Position numbers and translations under genes: made by a program
From: Aliishimia ponticola
GTDB lineage: Bacteria; Pseudomonadota; Alphaproteobacteria; Rhodobacterales; Rhodobacteraceae
DNA: 64,000 bases
Assembly (NCBI RefSeq): GCF_004803475.1
Contig: NZ_SRKY01000002.1
Coordinates: forward strand, 842,855 to 906,854
Reading direction: 5' to 3'
Shown here: piece by piece, positions 53,509 through 62,012 of the stretch
Numbering within the stretch: position 1 is the stretch's first letter
How the letters are laid out: every line of letters starts with the position of its first letter
The notes under the pieces: model-generated
Database searches by the model: none
Told to the model about the DNA's origin: nothing
Seen by the model: only the letters and a program-made list of their open reading frames with translations

Positions 53509-54123
53509 TCATGCCGCGTGGAGGCTGCGGTTTCCCTCTGTGCCGCGGCGCTGCAAGGTCCAGCGCGCTTCGGGGGCGGTGCGGGCGCGTAGCCGCGCAA
53601 GCTGCCATTGTTCCGCGCCCCCCGCATGATCCGGCGCGAGGTGCCAGCGGCTTTCCACCCCCTGCGCGCCGCCCATGCCGGGGGTCAGAATAAGGCCCAG
53701 CGGGACATAAGCCCCCTGCGTGCCCCCGGTTTCGGCGGCCAGATGCAGGCGTCGCACCTGCGTCAGTCCCGGCAGGCCGGGCAGGTCGCCAATGACAAGC
53801 GGGACCGCCCCCGCGCGCAACGCTTCTTCAAGGCACCACAGGACATCCTCGGGGCGGCGCGCATCCACAAAGATGATCCGGGCCGGGTCCACCCAATCGG
53901 CAACCCCATCCGCATTGAGCCTGTCGACCTCCCACAGGGGGCGCACCCACAGCACCGGTCCGGTACAACGCGCGGCCAGCCAAAGCGCGAAATTGCGCCG
54001 CGCCGGGCCGCATGCCTCATGAAGGCGGCCGCAGTGAAGATTGAGTTCATCTTTATCTGGCAGAAGGGCCAAGGAAGGGCCCGCCCGTACCGGGCGTCGT
54101 CCCAAAAGTGGTTGGTAGGTCAT
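53509..54123 (-). CDS. imuA: ImuA-like SOS mutagenesis protein
   Basis: A 204-residue protein resembling ImuA, the RecA-fold partner of ImuB and DnaE2 in inducible mutagenesis. LHEACGPARRNFALWLAA corresponds to the ImuA N-terminal motif, VDPARIIFVDARRPEDVLWC to the strand after the nucleotide site, and WQLARLRARTAPEARWTL to the C-terminal strand. There is no classical Walker A GKT, as in the family. Twenty-three bases before the ATG lies a perfect SOS box (54147-54161), which strongly supports the assignment. Unusually, imuB and dnaE2 are not adjacent. A longer start at 54165 would cover the box. Confidence 0.75.
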   Translation of the reverse strand: MTYQPLLGRRPVRAGPSLALLPDKDELNLHCGRLHEACGPARRNFALWLAARCTGPVLWVRPLWEVDRLNADGVADWVDPARIIFVDARRPEDVLWCLEEALRAGAVPLVIGDLPGLPGLTQVRRLHLAAETGGTQGAYVPLGLILTPGMGGAQGVESRWHLAPDHAGGAEQWQLARLRARTAPEARWTLQRRGTEGNRSLHAA

Positions 54124-54146
54124 GATAACATCTCGCGGCGGCGCGT

Positions 54147-54161
54147 GTTCTTTATTTGTTC
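54147..54161 (-). promoter_or_regulatory. LexA (SOS) box before imuA
   Basis: GTTC-TTTATTT-GTTC matches the alphaproteobacterial LexA site GTTC-N7-GTTC exactly (GAAC-N7-GAAC on the gene's strand). It ends 23 bases before the imuA start codon, so bound LexA would block transcription of imuA until DNA damage. Confidence 0.8.
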
Positions 54162-54254
54162 TCATTCTTGCCGTGAAACTGAAGACTGGTCAACGGTGGG
54201 CTTGGCCCATAGCGTGCATCGTGGAATGCAAGACAGACGGAAAGGAACCTGCCG

Positions 54255-55298
54255 ATGAAGATGAAACCGCTCGGCAAGACAGGAATCGAAGTCAGCGAAC
54301 TGTGTCTTGGGTCAATGACGTGGGGGGCCAGGAACGACGCTGAGGAAGCGCATGAGCAGATCGACCGAGCGATCGAAGCCGGGGTCAATTTCATCGACAC
54401 GGCGGAAATGTATCCCGTCAACCCGGTCCGGGCGGAAACGATTGGCCGCACCGAACGCATCCTGGGCCTGTGGCTGGAGGCGCGCGAGCGGCGCGAGGAT
54501 GTCGTCATCGCGACGAAACATTCCGGCGAGGGGCAGAAAATGGTCCGCGAGGGGGCGCCGATCACGGCTGAGACGATTCCCGACGCTGTCGACGGATCAC
54601 TGCGGCGGCTCAAGACCGACTATATCGACCTTTATCAATTCCACTGGCCCAATCGCGGCAGCTACATGTTCCGCAAGAACTGGACCTATGATCCATCCGG
54701 TCAGGACCGCGCGGCGATCATTCAGAACATGGAAGACTGCATCGGCGCGTTGGAGGACGAGGTCCGCAGGGGCCGGATTCGGGCCTTTGGCCTGTCCAAT
54801 GAAAGCGCTTGGGGCACCTTGCAGTGGATCGCCGCGTCCGAGCGCGTCGGTGGTCCGCGTCCGGCCACGGTGCAGAATGAATATTCGCTGATGTGCCGCC
54901 TCTTCGACACCGACATGGCAGAGACATGCCTGAACGAAGAGGTCGGTCTGCTGGCGTTCTCGCCCATCGCGCAGGGGCTGCTGTCGGGCAAATACCAGAA
55001 TGGCGCGGTGCCGGGCCGAAGCCGCATGAAGAAGAACCCCGACCTTGGCGGGCGCGTCACGGACCGGGCCTTTGCGGCGGTCGATACCTATCTGGCGATT
55101 GCGCGCAAACACGGGCTCGATCCCGTGCAGATGGCGCTGGCCTGGTGCCTTACGCGGCCCTTCATGGCCTCTGTCATCTTTGGCGCGACGACGCTTGACC
55201 AGTTGGACGTGGCGCTGGGCGCTGCGGATGTGACGCTCTCGCAAGAGGTGTTGGACGATATCACGATTGCGCATCGCGCCCACCCAATGCCCTATTAG
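54255..55298 (+). CDS. aldo/keto reductase (Tas-like)
   Basis: A 347-residue NADPH-dependent (beta/alpha)8 oxidoreductase. The tetrad is visible as Asp and Tyr in FIDTAEMYPV, Lys in VVIATKHSG and His in YQFHWPNRG. SLRRLKTDYIDLYQ and GRIRAFGLSNESAWG are the standard family blocks. FGATTLDQLDVALGA near the end binds the cofactor phosphate. The insert with YMFRKNWTYDPSGQD recalls Tas. It reduces aldehydes or ketones; the substrate is not predictable. It is divergent from imuA but lies beyond the SOS box. Confidence 0.9.
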   Translation: MKMKPLGKTGIEVSELCLGSMTWGARNDAEEAHEQIDRAIEAGVNFIDTAEMYPVNPVRAETIGRTERILGLWLEARERREDVVIATKHSGEGQKMVREGAPITAETIPDAVDGSLRRLKTDYIDLYQFHWPNRGSYMFRKNWTYDPSGQDRAAIIQNMEDCIGALEDEVRRGRIRAFGLSNESAWGTLQWIAASERVGGPRPATVQNEYSLMCRLFDTDMAETCLNEEVGLLAFSPIAQGLLSGKYQNGAVPGRSRMKKNPDLGGRVTDRAFAAVDTYLAIARKHGLDPVQMALAWCLTRPFMASVIFGATTLDQLDVALGAADVTLSQEVLDDITIAHRAHPMPY

Positions 55299-55391
55299 AC
55301 CGTTTCGGCGGCTCAAACGTCGCAAACCTGCTTGGCAGGCGGGGCCGAATCTGCCTTCTGTGCGCGAAGAACTGCGACAGAGGAGAGGGCG

Positions 55392-56306
55392 ATGCCGCTT
55401 ACCATGAATAAAGAGGTGTTCATCACCTGTGCCGTGACCGGGTCGGGTGGCACGCAAGATCGCAGCCCGCATGTGCCGCGTTCTCCCGCGCAGATCGCGC
55501 AGAGCGCCATCGCCGCCGCAAAGGCCGGGGCCGCCGTCGTCCACTGCCATGTTCGCGACCCGGAGACGGGCGCGCCCTCGCGTGATCTGGCGCTCTACCG
55601 CGAAGTCACCGACCGCATCCGCGAGGCCGAGGTGGACGTGGTGCTGAACCTGACCGCCGGGATGGGCGGCGATATCGTCTTTGGCTCGCCCGAAAGCCCG
55701 TTCCCGGTGAATGAGGCCGGTACGGATATGATCGGGGCCGCAGCACGGGTCGAGCATGTCAAGCAATGCCTGCCCGAGATTTGCACGCTCGATTGCGGTA
55801 CGATGAACTTCGCCGAGGCCGATTACGTGATGACCAACACGCCCGGCATGTTGACCGCGATGGGCCGGATGATGACCCATCTGGGCGTGAAGCCGGAGAT
55901 CGAGGCCTTTGATACGGGCCATCTTTGGTATGCAAAACAGCTGGTTGCGGATGGGGTTCTGGATAGCCCCGCGCTGGTGCAGCTGTGCATGGGCGTGCCG
56001 TGGGGCGCGCCGAACGACCTGAACACCTTCATGGCGATGGTGAACAACGTGCCCGCCGACTGGAACTGGTCCGCCTTCAGCCTTGGCCGCGACCAGATGG
56101 CTTATGTCGCGGCATCCGTGCTGGCGGGCGGTAATGTGCGCGTCGGGCTTGAGGATAACCTGTGGCTGGACAAGGGCGTGCTGGCCGAGAACTGGCAGTT
56201 GGTCGAACGCGCCGGCACCATCATCGAGAACATGGGCGCGCGCGTCATCGGCCCTGATGAGGTCCGCGCGAAGCTGGGCCTGACGAAGCGGGCGCCGCAG
56301 GGGTGA
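55392..56306 (+). CDS. beta-keto acid cleavage enzyme (BKACE), probable dehydrocarnitine cleavage
   Basis: A 304-residue DUF849/BKACE-family zinc enzyme, which condenses a beta-keto acid with acetyl-CoA. VFITCAVTGSGGTQDRSPHV is the N-terminal family block, VVHCHVRDPETGAPSRD holds the zinc His pair, and VRVGLEDNLWLDKGVLA the catalytic region. With carnitine 3-dehydrogenase in the same operon the expected reaction is 3-dehydrocarnitine + acetyl-CoA to betainyl-CoA + acetoacetate (the CdhC step in Pseudomonas). The ATG at 55392 follows GAGGAGAGGG. The next gene overlaps by GTGA. Confidence 0.88.
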   Translation: MPLTMNKEVFITCAVTGSGGTQDRSPHVPRSPAQIAQSAIAAAKAGAAVVHCHVRDPETGAPSRDLALYREVTDRIREAEVDVVLNLTAGMGGDIVFGSPESPFPVNEAGTDMIGAAARVEHVKQCLPEICTLDCGTMNFAEADYVMTNTPGMLTAMGRMMTHLGVKPEIEAFDTGHLWYAKQLVADGVLDSPALVQLCMGVPWGAPNDLNTFMAMVNNVPADWNWSAFSLGRDQMAYVAASVLAGGNVRVGLEDNLWLDKGVLAENWQLVERAGTIIENMGARVIGPDEVRAKLGLTKRAPQG

Positions 56307-56818
56307 TCCACGCAGCGCGACGGGTCTTTGTTCTGGGCGGTCTTGCCGCTTTGACCGGCGTTTTGCCAGGGTGCGCGCTGGTCTCGAATGCGCCGCTCAA
56401 GGACACCCGGCATCCGGGGCCGTTGCGGGATCCGGCCGCCCCGATCGCAAGTCAGGTCGACGTGACGCTGGACCGTTTGCGGGGGGAGTGGCGCGTCCTG
56501 TCCAGTGCAGGCGCTTTGGCCCCAAAAAGACGCTTTCAGGTGCGGGCGCTGTCCGATGGCGGCGCGGTTTTCGTGCAGGATGGCAGGGCTGACCTTCCGG
56601 CGACCGACCTTGGGCAGGGACGGTTCGGTGTGCTGAAGCAGCAATACTGGGTTCACTGGATGGATGCGGATGCGACCGTGGCGCTTGTGGGCGTTCTGAA
56701 TGCGCCCGCCGTGTGGATCATGACACGCGCCGCGCCGCCCGCTGACAGGGTGAACGCGGCGTGGGAAGTCTTTGACTGGTATGGATATAATCGAGAATGG
56801 ATGAGGGCACCGGAATGA
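56303..56818 (+). CDS. lipocalin-like lipoprotein inside the carnitine operon
   Basis: A 171-residue predicted lipoprotein. It has an N-terminal signal with lipobox LPGC (about residue 23), then a lipocalin-like barrel: RLRGEWRVLSSAGAL corresponds to the G-x-W motif, and QYWVHWMDADATVALVGV and AVWIMTRAAPPADRVNAAWE follow the C-terminal strands. It probably binds a hydrophobic or membrane ligand. It starts with GTG overlapping the BKACE stop (GTGA) and its TGA overlaps the next ATG (ATGA), so it is firmly embedded between two carnitine enzymes. Why is unclear. Confidence 0.68.
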   Translation: MIHAARRVFVLGGLAALTGVLPGCALVSNAPLKDTRHPGPLRDPAAPIASQVDVTLDRLRGEWRVLSSAGALAPKRRFQVRALSDGGAVFVQDGRADLPATDLGQGRFGVLKQQYWVHWMDADATVALVGVLNAPAVWIMTRAAPPADRVNAAWEVFDWYGYNREWMRAPE

Positions 56819-58281
56819 CCAGGACAGCAGCAATCATCGGTGGCGGCGTGATCGGGGGCGGCTGGGCCGCGCGTTTCCTGCTGAATGGCTGGAACGTGCA
56901 GGTGTTCGACCCGGACCCCAATTGCGCGGCGATCTTTGCCGAAGTGTTGGACAATGCGCGGCGTTCCCTGCCGGGGCTGACGGATGTGGCCTTGCCGCCC
57001 GAGGGCGCGATCTCCTTTCATGCCACGGTCGCCGAGGCGGTGGCGGGCGCGGCCTGGATTCAGGAAAGCGTGCCGGAGCGTCTGGAGCTTAAACACAAGG
57101 TTCTGGCCGAGGTGCAGGCGGCCTGTGACCCGGCGGCGGTGATCGGTTCGTCCACCTCCGGCTTCAAGCCAAGCGAGTTGCAGGACGGCGCGGCCCGGCC
57201 CGGACAGATCATGGTGACGCACCCGTTCAATCCGGTCTATCTGATGCCGCTGGTCGAGGTCGTCCCATCCGCGCAGACCGATCTTGCGCTGGTGGAGCAG
57301 GCCGAAACCATCCTGCACAGCCTTGGCATGTACCCGCTGCGGGTGCGCAAGGAAATCGACGCGCATATTGCCGACCGGTTCCTTGAGGCGGTCTGGCGCG
57401 AGGCGCTCTGGCTGGTGAAGGACGGGGTCGCGACTACGCAAGAAATCGACGAAAGCATCCGCATGGGCTTTGGCATCCGCTGGGCGCAGATGGGGCTGTT
57501 CGAAACCTATCGCACGGCGGGCGGCAATGCGGGGATGCGGCACTTCATGGCGCAGTTCGGTCCGGCGTTGAAATGGCCGTGGACCAAGCTGATGGACGTG
57601 CCGGAATTCACGGATGAGTTGGTCGATCTGATCGCAGGGCAGTCGGATGAACAATCGGGGCATCTGACGATTTCCGAACTGCTCAAGGCACGGGACGATA
57701 ACCTTGTCGGGCTAATGCGCGCGCTCAAGGCCAATGACTGGGGCGCTGGGGCGGTTCTAAATGCCCAGCAAAAGGCCATCGATCCGCGCCCGCAGAGCCT
57801 TGCGGATGTGGCTGATCTGGGCCGGCCGATCCTGATGGGGCGGCGCGCGGTGCCGCTCGACTGGACGGATTACAACGGCCATATGAACGAGGCGAAATAC
57901 CTTCAGGCGTTCTGCGATGCGACGGATCGTTTCATGGAGCTTGTCGGGTGCGATATGGACTACATCGCGACGGGCGGCAGCTATTTCACTGCCGAAACCC
58001 ATATCCGCCACGTGGCAGAGGCGAATGCCGGGGACGTGATCGACATCCACACGCGGCTGCTTGGCGGCGAGGGCAAGAAGATGCATCTGTGGCACGAGAT
58101 GACCCGCAACGGCGAGATCGTCGCAACGGGTGAGCATTTCCTGCTGCATGTCAGTCTTGAAACCCGGCGCCCGTCGGAGCCGAAAGCCGAAATCGTCGCG
58201 GCGTTGGCGCAGATCGCGCAGGCGCAGGCGGGGCTGCCGCTGCCCGAGGGGGCAGGGCGTCACGTGGGCCAGAAACGCTAG
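56815..58281 (+). CDS. carnitine 3-dehydrogenase fused to a betainyl-CoA-type thioesterase
   Basis: A 488-residue fusion. Residues 1-320 are a 3-hydroxyacyl-CoA-dehydrogenase-fold L-carnitine dehydrogenase: IIGGGVIGGGWAARFLL for NAD, SSTSGFKPSEL, and THPFNPVYLMPLVEVVPSAQ with the catalytic His. Residues from about 335 form a hotdog thioesterase (WTDYNGHMNEAKYLQAFCDA). In Pseudomonas these are separate CdhA and CdhB, and the fused form is known in rhizobia and roseobacters. With BKACE, it converts carnitine to glycine betaine. The ATG at 56815 overlaps the lipocalin stop (ATGA). Confidence 0.92.
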   Translation: MTRTAAIIGGGVIGGGWAARFLLNGWNVQVFDPDPNCAAIFAEVLDNARRSLPGLTDVALPPEGAISFHATVAEAVAGAAWIQESVPERLELKHKVLAEVQAACDPAAVIGSSTSGFKPSELQDGAARPGQIMVTHPFNPVYLMPLVEVVPSAQTDLALVEQAETILHSLGMYPLRVRKEIDAHIADRFLEAVWREALWLVKDGVATTQEIDESIRMGFGIRWAQMGLFETYRTAGGNAGMRHFMAQFGPALKWPWTKLMDVPEFTDELVDLIAGQSDEQSGHLTISELLKARDDNLVGLMRALKANDWGAGAVLNAQQKAIDPRPQSLADVADLGRPILMGRRAVPLDWTDYNGHMNEAKYLQAFCDATDRFMELVGCDMDYIATGGSYFTAETHIRHVAEANAGDVIDIHTRLLGGEGKKMHLWHEMTRNGEIVATGEHFLLHVSLETRRPSEPKAEIVAALAQIAQAQAGLPLPEGAGRHVGQKR

Positions 58282-58408
58282 GCCGCGCGCCACGGCGCCG
58301 ATGCGGTGCCGGGCGATCACTTCGGGGCCGTGACAATTGCGCCTAAGGGGTCGCGCGCGCCGGGGTGGCGGCGTATAAGGCGGCAAATCGCAAAGGAGTC
58401 GCTGCCCC

Positions 58409-59197
58409 ATGTCCGGAGAATTGTCGCCCATCGACAAGGCCAAGTTCGTCGCTGCCAAGAAGGCCACGGAATACGTGGAATCGGGAATGCGCGTCGGCAT
58501 GGGCACAGGATCGACTGCCGCATGGCTGGTACGCTGCCTTGGGGAAATGGTGCGCGACGACGGTCTGCGGATCAAGGGCGTTCCGACCTCCACGCGCACT
58601 GCTGAACTGGCGCGCAATGTGGGCATCGAGGTGATCAGCCTTGACGAGGCGAAATGGCTGGACGTGACCATCGACGGGGCCGACGAATTCGACGGCGATC
58701 TCAATCTGATCAAGGGTGGCGGCGGCGCGCTGTTGCAGGAAAAGATCGTGGCCACGGCCTCTGACCGGATGGTCGTGATTGCAGATGCCGGCAAGGAGGT
58801 CGACGCGCTTGGGGCCTTCCCGCTGCCGATCGAGGTGATCCCCTTTGGCTGGCAGACCACGCAAGCGCTTGTCGAGGAAACGCTGGTGTCGATGGATGTG
58901 CTGGGGCGCAATTCCAGCCTGCGGATGAATGGCGACGCGCCTTTCGTCACGGATGAGGGCAATCACATCCTTGATCTGCATCTCAACCGCATCGGCAATC
59001 CGCGCCAACTGGCCTTGGTATTGAACCAGATGCCGGGCGTGGTGGAAAACGGTCTGTTCATCGACATCTGCGACAGCGTCGTGGTCGGGCATGGGGATGG
59101 CCGCGTCGAAGTGCGCGACATCAATGCCGGTACGGTCGAACAGGATCGGCTGGAATTCGTCGAGACAGACAACCTCTTTGCCGATCTCGACGACTAG
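58409..59197 (+). CDS. rpiA: ribose-5-phosphate isomerase A
   Basis: A 262-residue isomerase interconverting ribose-5-P and ribulose-5-P in the pentose phosphate and Calvin pathways. VGMGTGSTAAWLVRCLGE is the phosphate-binding start, TIDGADEFDGDLNLIKGGGG holds the catalytic Asp pair, and LLQEKIVATAS the Glu and Lys. The ATG at 58409 follows an AAAGGAG about nine bases upstream. It may be transcribed with gor (89-bp gap). Confidence 0.95.
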   Translation: MSGELSPIDKAKFVAAKKATEYVESGMRVGMGTGSTAAWLVRCLGEMVRDDGLRIKGVPTSTRTAELARNVGIEVISLDEAKWLDVTIDGADEFDGDLNLIKGGGGALLQEKIVATASDRMVVIADAGKEVDALGAFPLPIEVIPFGWQTTQALVEETLVSMDVLGRNSSLRMNGDAPFVTDEGNHILDLHLNRIGNPRQLALVLNQMPGVVENGLFIDICDSVVVGHGDGRVEVRDINAGTVEQDRLEFVETDNLFADLDD

Positions 59198-59286
59198 GAC
59201 GCGCAATTGCCGGGGCGGGTGCTCTGGCAAAGGTGCGCGCCGTATGAGATACACGCTCGACCGGAACGACAAAATGGGTTGCCGCC

Positions 59287-60762
59287 ATGGATTTTGACTA
59301 TGATCTTTTCGTCATCGGTGGAGGGTCCGGCGGTGTGCGCGCCGCCCGTGTCGCCGCCGGTGAGGCCGGGGCCAAGGTCGCCCTAGCAGAAGAAGACCGC
59401 TATGGCGGCACCTGCGTGATCCGTGGCTGTGTTCCCAAGAAGCTGATGGTTTTCGCGTCGGAATTCAACGATATGCCCGACCTCGCGCGCTGCTATGGCT
59501 GGGACACCAGCGATGGCGTTTTCAATTGGCATGAGTTTAAGGCCAAGCTCGAAGCGGAGCTGGACCGGCTGGAAGGCGTGTATCGCAAACTGCTGGATTC
59601 CTCGGGAGTAGAGATGTTCGACCAGCGCGCGCGGCTCAAAGACCCGCATACGGTGGAACTGGCCGATGGTACGACCAAGACGGCGAAACATATCCTGATC
59701 GCGGCGGGCGGGCGCCCGGTTCGACCCGATATCCCCAACGCCGAGCTTGGCATCGTATCGGACGATATTTTCCATCTGGAATCCCTGCCGCGCAGCATCC
59801 TGATCATCGGCGGCGGATATATCGCCTGCGAATTTGCCTGCATCCTGCACGGGCTTGGCGTGGAAGTGACCCAGTATTACCGGGGCGCGCAGATTTTGCG
59901 CGGCTTCGATGAAGAGGCGCGCGGCCTCATCGCCGAAGGGATGCGCGAGCGCGGAATTGACCTGCATGTGGGTACCAACATCGTCGAGATGTGCCTTGAA
60001 AACGGCGAGGGGCTGCAAGGCGGGCCGACCGGATCGGATGCGACCATGGGCGCGGATATCCAGCAGTCGGACGAATTGGCGCGCGGCGACACCGCTCCGG
60101 AGGCGCAGGCCAGCCGTGGCGGCCCGATCCGGGTGAAATCGACCAATGGGACCGAAAAGGTCTTTGACATGGTTCTTTTCGCCACCGGGCGCAAACCCAA
60201 TACCGATGATCTGGGGGCCGAAGAGATCGGCGTCGAGCTGGCGCGTGGCGGCGCTGTCGAGGTGAATGAATACAGCCAGACGGCCGTTCCGTCGGTCTAT
60301 GCGATTGGCGATGTGACGGACCGGGTGAACCTGACGCCGGTGGCCATCCGCGAGGGCATGGCCTTTGTCGATACGGTGTTCCGCGGGACGCCCACGCCGG
60401 TCGATCACGATCTGATCCCGTCCGCCGTCTTCACCCAGCCAGAGATGGGCACCGTTGGACTGACCGAGGAAGCCGCACGCGAGCAAGAGCCGGTCGAGGT
60501 TTACTGCACTTCGTTCCGGCCCATGCAAACCGCCTTTGCGGGCAAGTCTGACCGGGTGCTGTTCAAATTGATTGTCAGTCAGGAAAGCCGCAAGGTTCTG
60601 GGATGTCATATCGTCGCGCCAAACGCGGGCGAGTTGATCCAACTGGCGGGGATCGCGGTCAAAATGGGCGCGACAAAAGAGGATTTTGACCGGACCGTTG
60701 CGGTTCACCCGACCATGAGCGAGGAAATGGTGACGATGCGGTCCCCTGTGCGTACGACTTGA
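59287..60762 (+). CDS. gor: glutathione-disulfide reductase with a central insertion
   Basis: A 491-residue flavoprotein that reduces GSSG with NADPH. FAD site FVIGGGSGGVRAARVAA, redox disulfide Cys43/Cys48 in GGTCVIRGCVPKK, NADPH site ILIIGGGYIACEFACI, and C-terminal His-Glu in VAVHPTMSEEMV are all present. An extra Gly/Asp/Gln-rich segment of about 40 residues (239-280) lies between the NADPH domain strand and the FATGRKPNT strand, where most GRs have a short loop. This makes the protein longer than the usual 450-460. It is in frame and has no stop, so it is probably a real disordered insert. Confidence 0.92.
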   Translation: MDFDYDLFVIGGGSGGVRAARVAAGEAGAKVALAEEDRYGGTCVIRGCVPKKLMVFASEFNDMPDLARCYGWDTSDGVFNWHEFKAKLEAELDRLEGVYRKLLDSSGVEMFDQRARLKDPHTVELADGTTKTAKHILIAAGGRPVRPDIPNAELGIVSDDIFHLESLPRSILIIGGGYIACEFACILHGLGVEVTQYYRGAQILRGFDEEARGLIAEGMRERGIDLHVGTNIVEMCLENGEGLQGGPTGSDATMGADIQQSDELARGDTAPEAQASRGGPIRVKSTNGTEKVFDMVLFATGRKPNTDDLGAEEIGVELARGGAVEVNEYSQTAVPSVYAIGDVTDRVNLTPVAIREGMAFVDTVFRGTPTPVDHDLIPSAVFTQPEMGTVGLTEEAAREQEPVEVYCTSFRPMQTAFAGKSDRVLFKLIVSQESRKVLGCHIVAPNAGELIQLAGIAVKMGATKEDFDRTVAVHPTMSEEMVTMRSPVRTT

Positions 60763-60839
60763 AACCCGGGTAAAAACGCACAGCTTAGACACAAATAGCC
60801 GCTTCGTGCGGTGCAAGACTTGAGAGGGAAGATCAGCGA

Positions 60840-62012
60840 ATGGCGAGCAATGGGAGCGGCCCTTGGGGCGGCGGTGGAAATTCGGGCGGGTCGGGCGGTG
60901 GCGATGACCGTGGACGCGGTGGCAACGGGGGCGGCGGAGGACGACGTCCCGGCGGACCCGATGGCCCGCAGATTCCGGAGATCGACGAGCTTGTCAAAAA
61001 GGGTCAGGAACAATTGCGCGTCCTGATGGGCGGCCGTGACAACAGTGACCGCTCCGGCGGTGGTGGCGGCGGCGGCGGTCGTGGCGAGACGCCTCCGTTC
61101 TTCACGCGCGGCACCTTGCTTTTGGGCGGCGTTGCGGCAGTCTTCCTGTGGGGCTTTGCTAGCTTTTACACGGTCGCGCCGGAAGAGCAGTCGGTCGAAC
61201 TGTTCCTTGGTGAATTCAGCCAGGTGGGCAATCCGGGTCTGAACTTCGCCCCATGGCCTTTCGTGACGGCAGAAGTGCTGCCGGTGACGCGCGAACAGAC
61301 CGAAGAGCTTGGCGCGGGTTCGGGCGGGCGCAGCTCTGAAGGGCTGATGCTGACCACGGATGAAAACATCATCGACATCGACTTCCAGGTGGTTTGGAAC
61401 ATCTCCGACCCTGCGAAGTTCCTGTTCAACCTTGCAGAGCCGCAGGAAACCATTTCCGCGGTCAGCGAGTCGGCGATGCGCGAAGTGATCGCGCGCCGGG
61501 AACTGGCCCCGATCCTCAACCGTGACCGGGAGGTCGTGAAGGACGAGGCGATGACGCTGATCCAAAGCACGCTGGACGCTTATGACAGCGGCGTGAATAT
61601 CGTGCGTCTCAACCTCGACAAGGCGGACCCGCCGGGCGAAGTAATCGACAGCTTCCGCGAAGTGCAGGCCGCCGAGCAGGAGCGTGACCGCCTGGAACGT
61701 CAGGCGGATGCCTATGCCAACAGGGTGACGGCGGGTGCGCGCGGTGAAGCTGCGCAGCTTTTGGAAGAGGCCGAAGCCTACCGGGCGCAGGTCGTGAACG
61801 AAGCCTTGGGTGAGGCGTCGCGCTTTGGTGCGGTTCTGGCTGAATATGCCAAAGCGCCGGAAGTGACACGCAAGCGTCTTTACCTTGAAACCATGGAACA
61901 AGTGTTGGGCCGCGTGGACAAGATCATCCTGGACGAAAATAGCGGCGAAAGTCAGGGCGTCGTGCCTTACCTGCCGCTGAACGAACTGCGTCGCTCGGGA
62001 GGGTCCAACTGA
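60840..62012 (+). CDS. hflK: HflK, membrane protease modulator
   Basis: A 390-residue band-7/SPFH protein forming the HflKC cage around FtsH. A long Gly/Arg-rich N-terminus (1-80) is followed by IPEIDELVKKGQEQLRVL. One membrane span (about 90-112, LLLGGVAAVFLWGFASF) leads to the SPFH domain (FLGEFSQVGNPGLNFAPWPF) and a coiled coil with RLERQADAYANRV. The stop overlaps the hflC ATG (TGATG). The ribosome binding site is GAGGGAAG. Confidence 0.95.
   Translation: MASNGSGPWGGGGNSGGSGGGDDRGRGGNGGGGGRRPGGPDGPQIPEIDELVKKGQEQLRVLMGGRDNSDRSGGGGGGGGRGETPPFFTRGTLLLGGVAAVFLWGFASFYTVAPEEQSVELFLGEFSQVGNPGLNFAPWPFVTAEVLPVTREQTEELGAGSGGRSSEGLMLTTDENIIDIDFQVVWNISDPAKFLFNLAEPQETISAVSESAMREVIARRELAPILNRDREVVKDEAMTLIQSTLDAYDSGVNIVRLNLDKADPPGEVIDSFREVQAAEQERDRLERQADAYANRVTAGARGEAAQLLEEAEAYRAQVVNEALGEASRFGAVLAEYAKAPEVTRKRLYLETMEQVLGRVDKIILDENSGESQGVVPYLPLNELRRSGGSN

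Noticed and set aside
60850-61090. G-rich low-complexity DNA at the start of hflK, and similar DNA within 21950-22400.
   Set aside because: Both are in-frame glycine-rich protein segments typical of HflK and of the surface protein, not DNA repeats with separate function.
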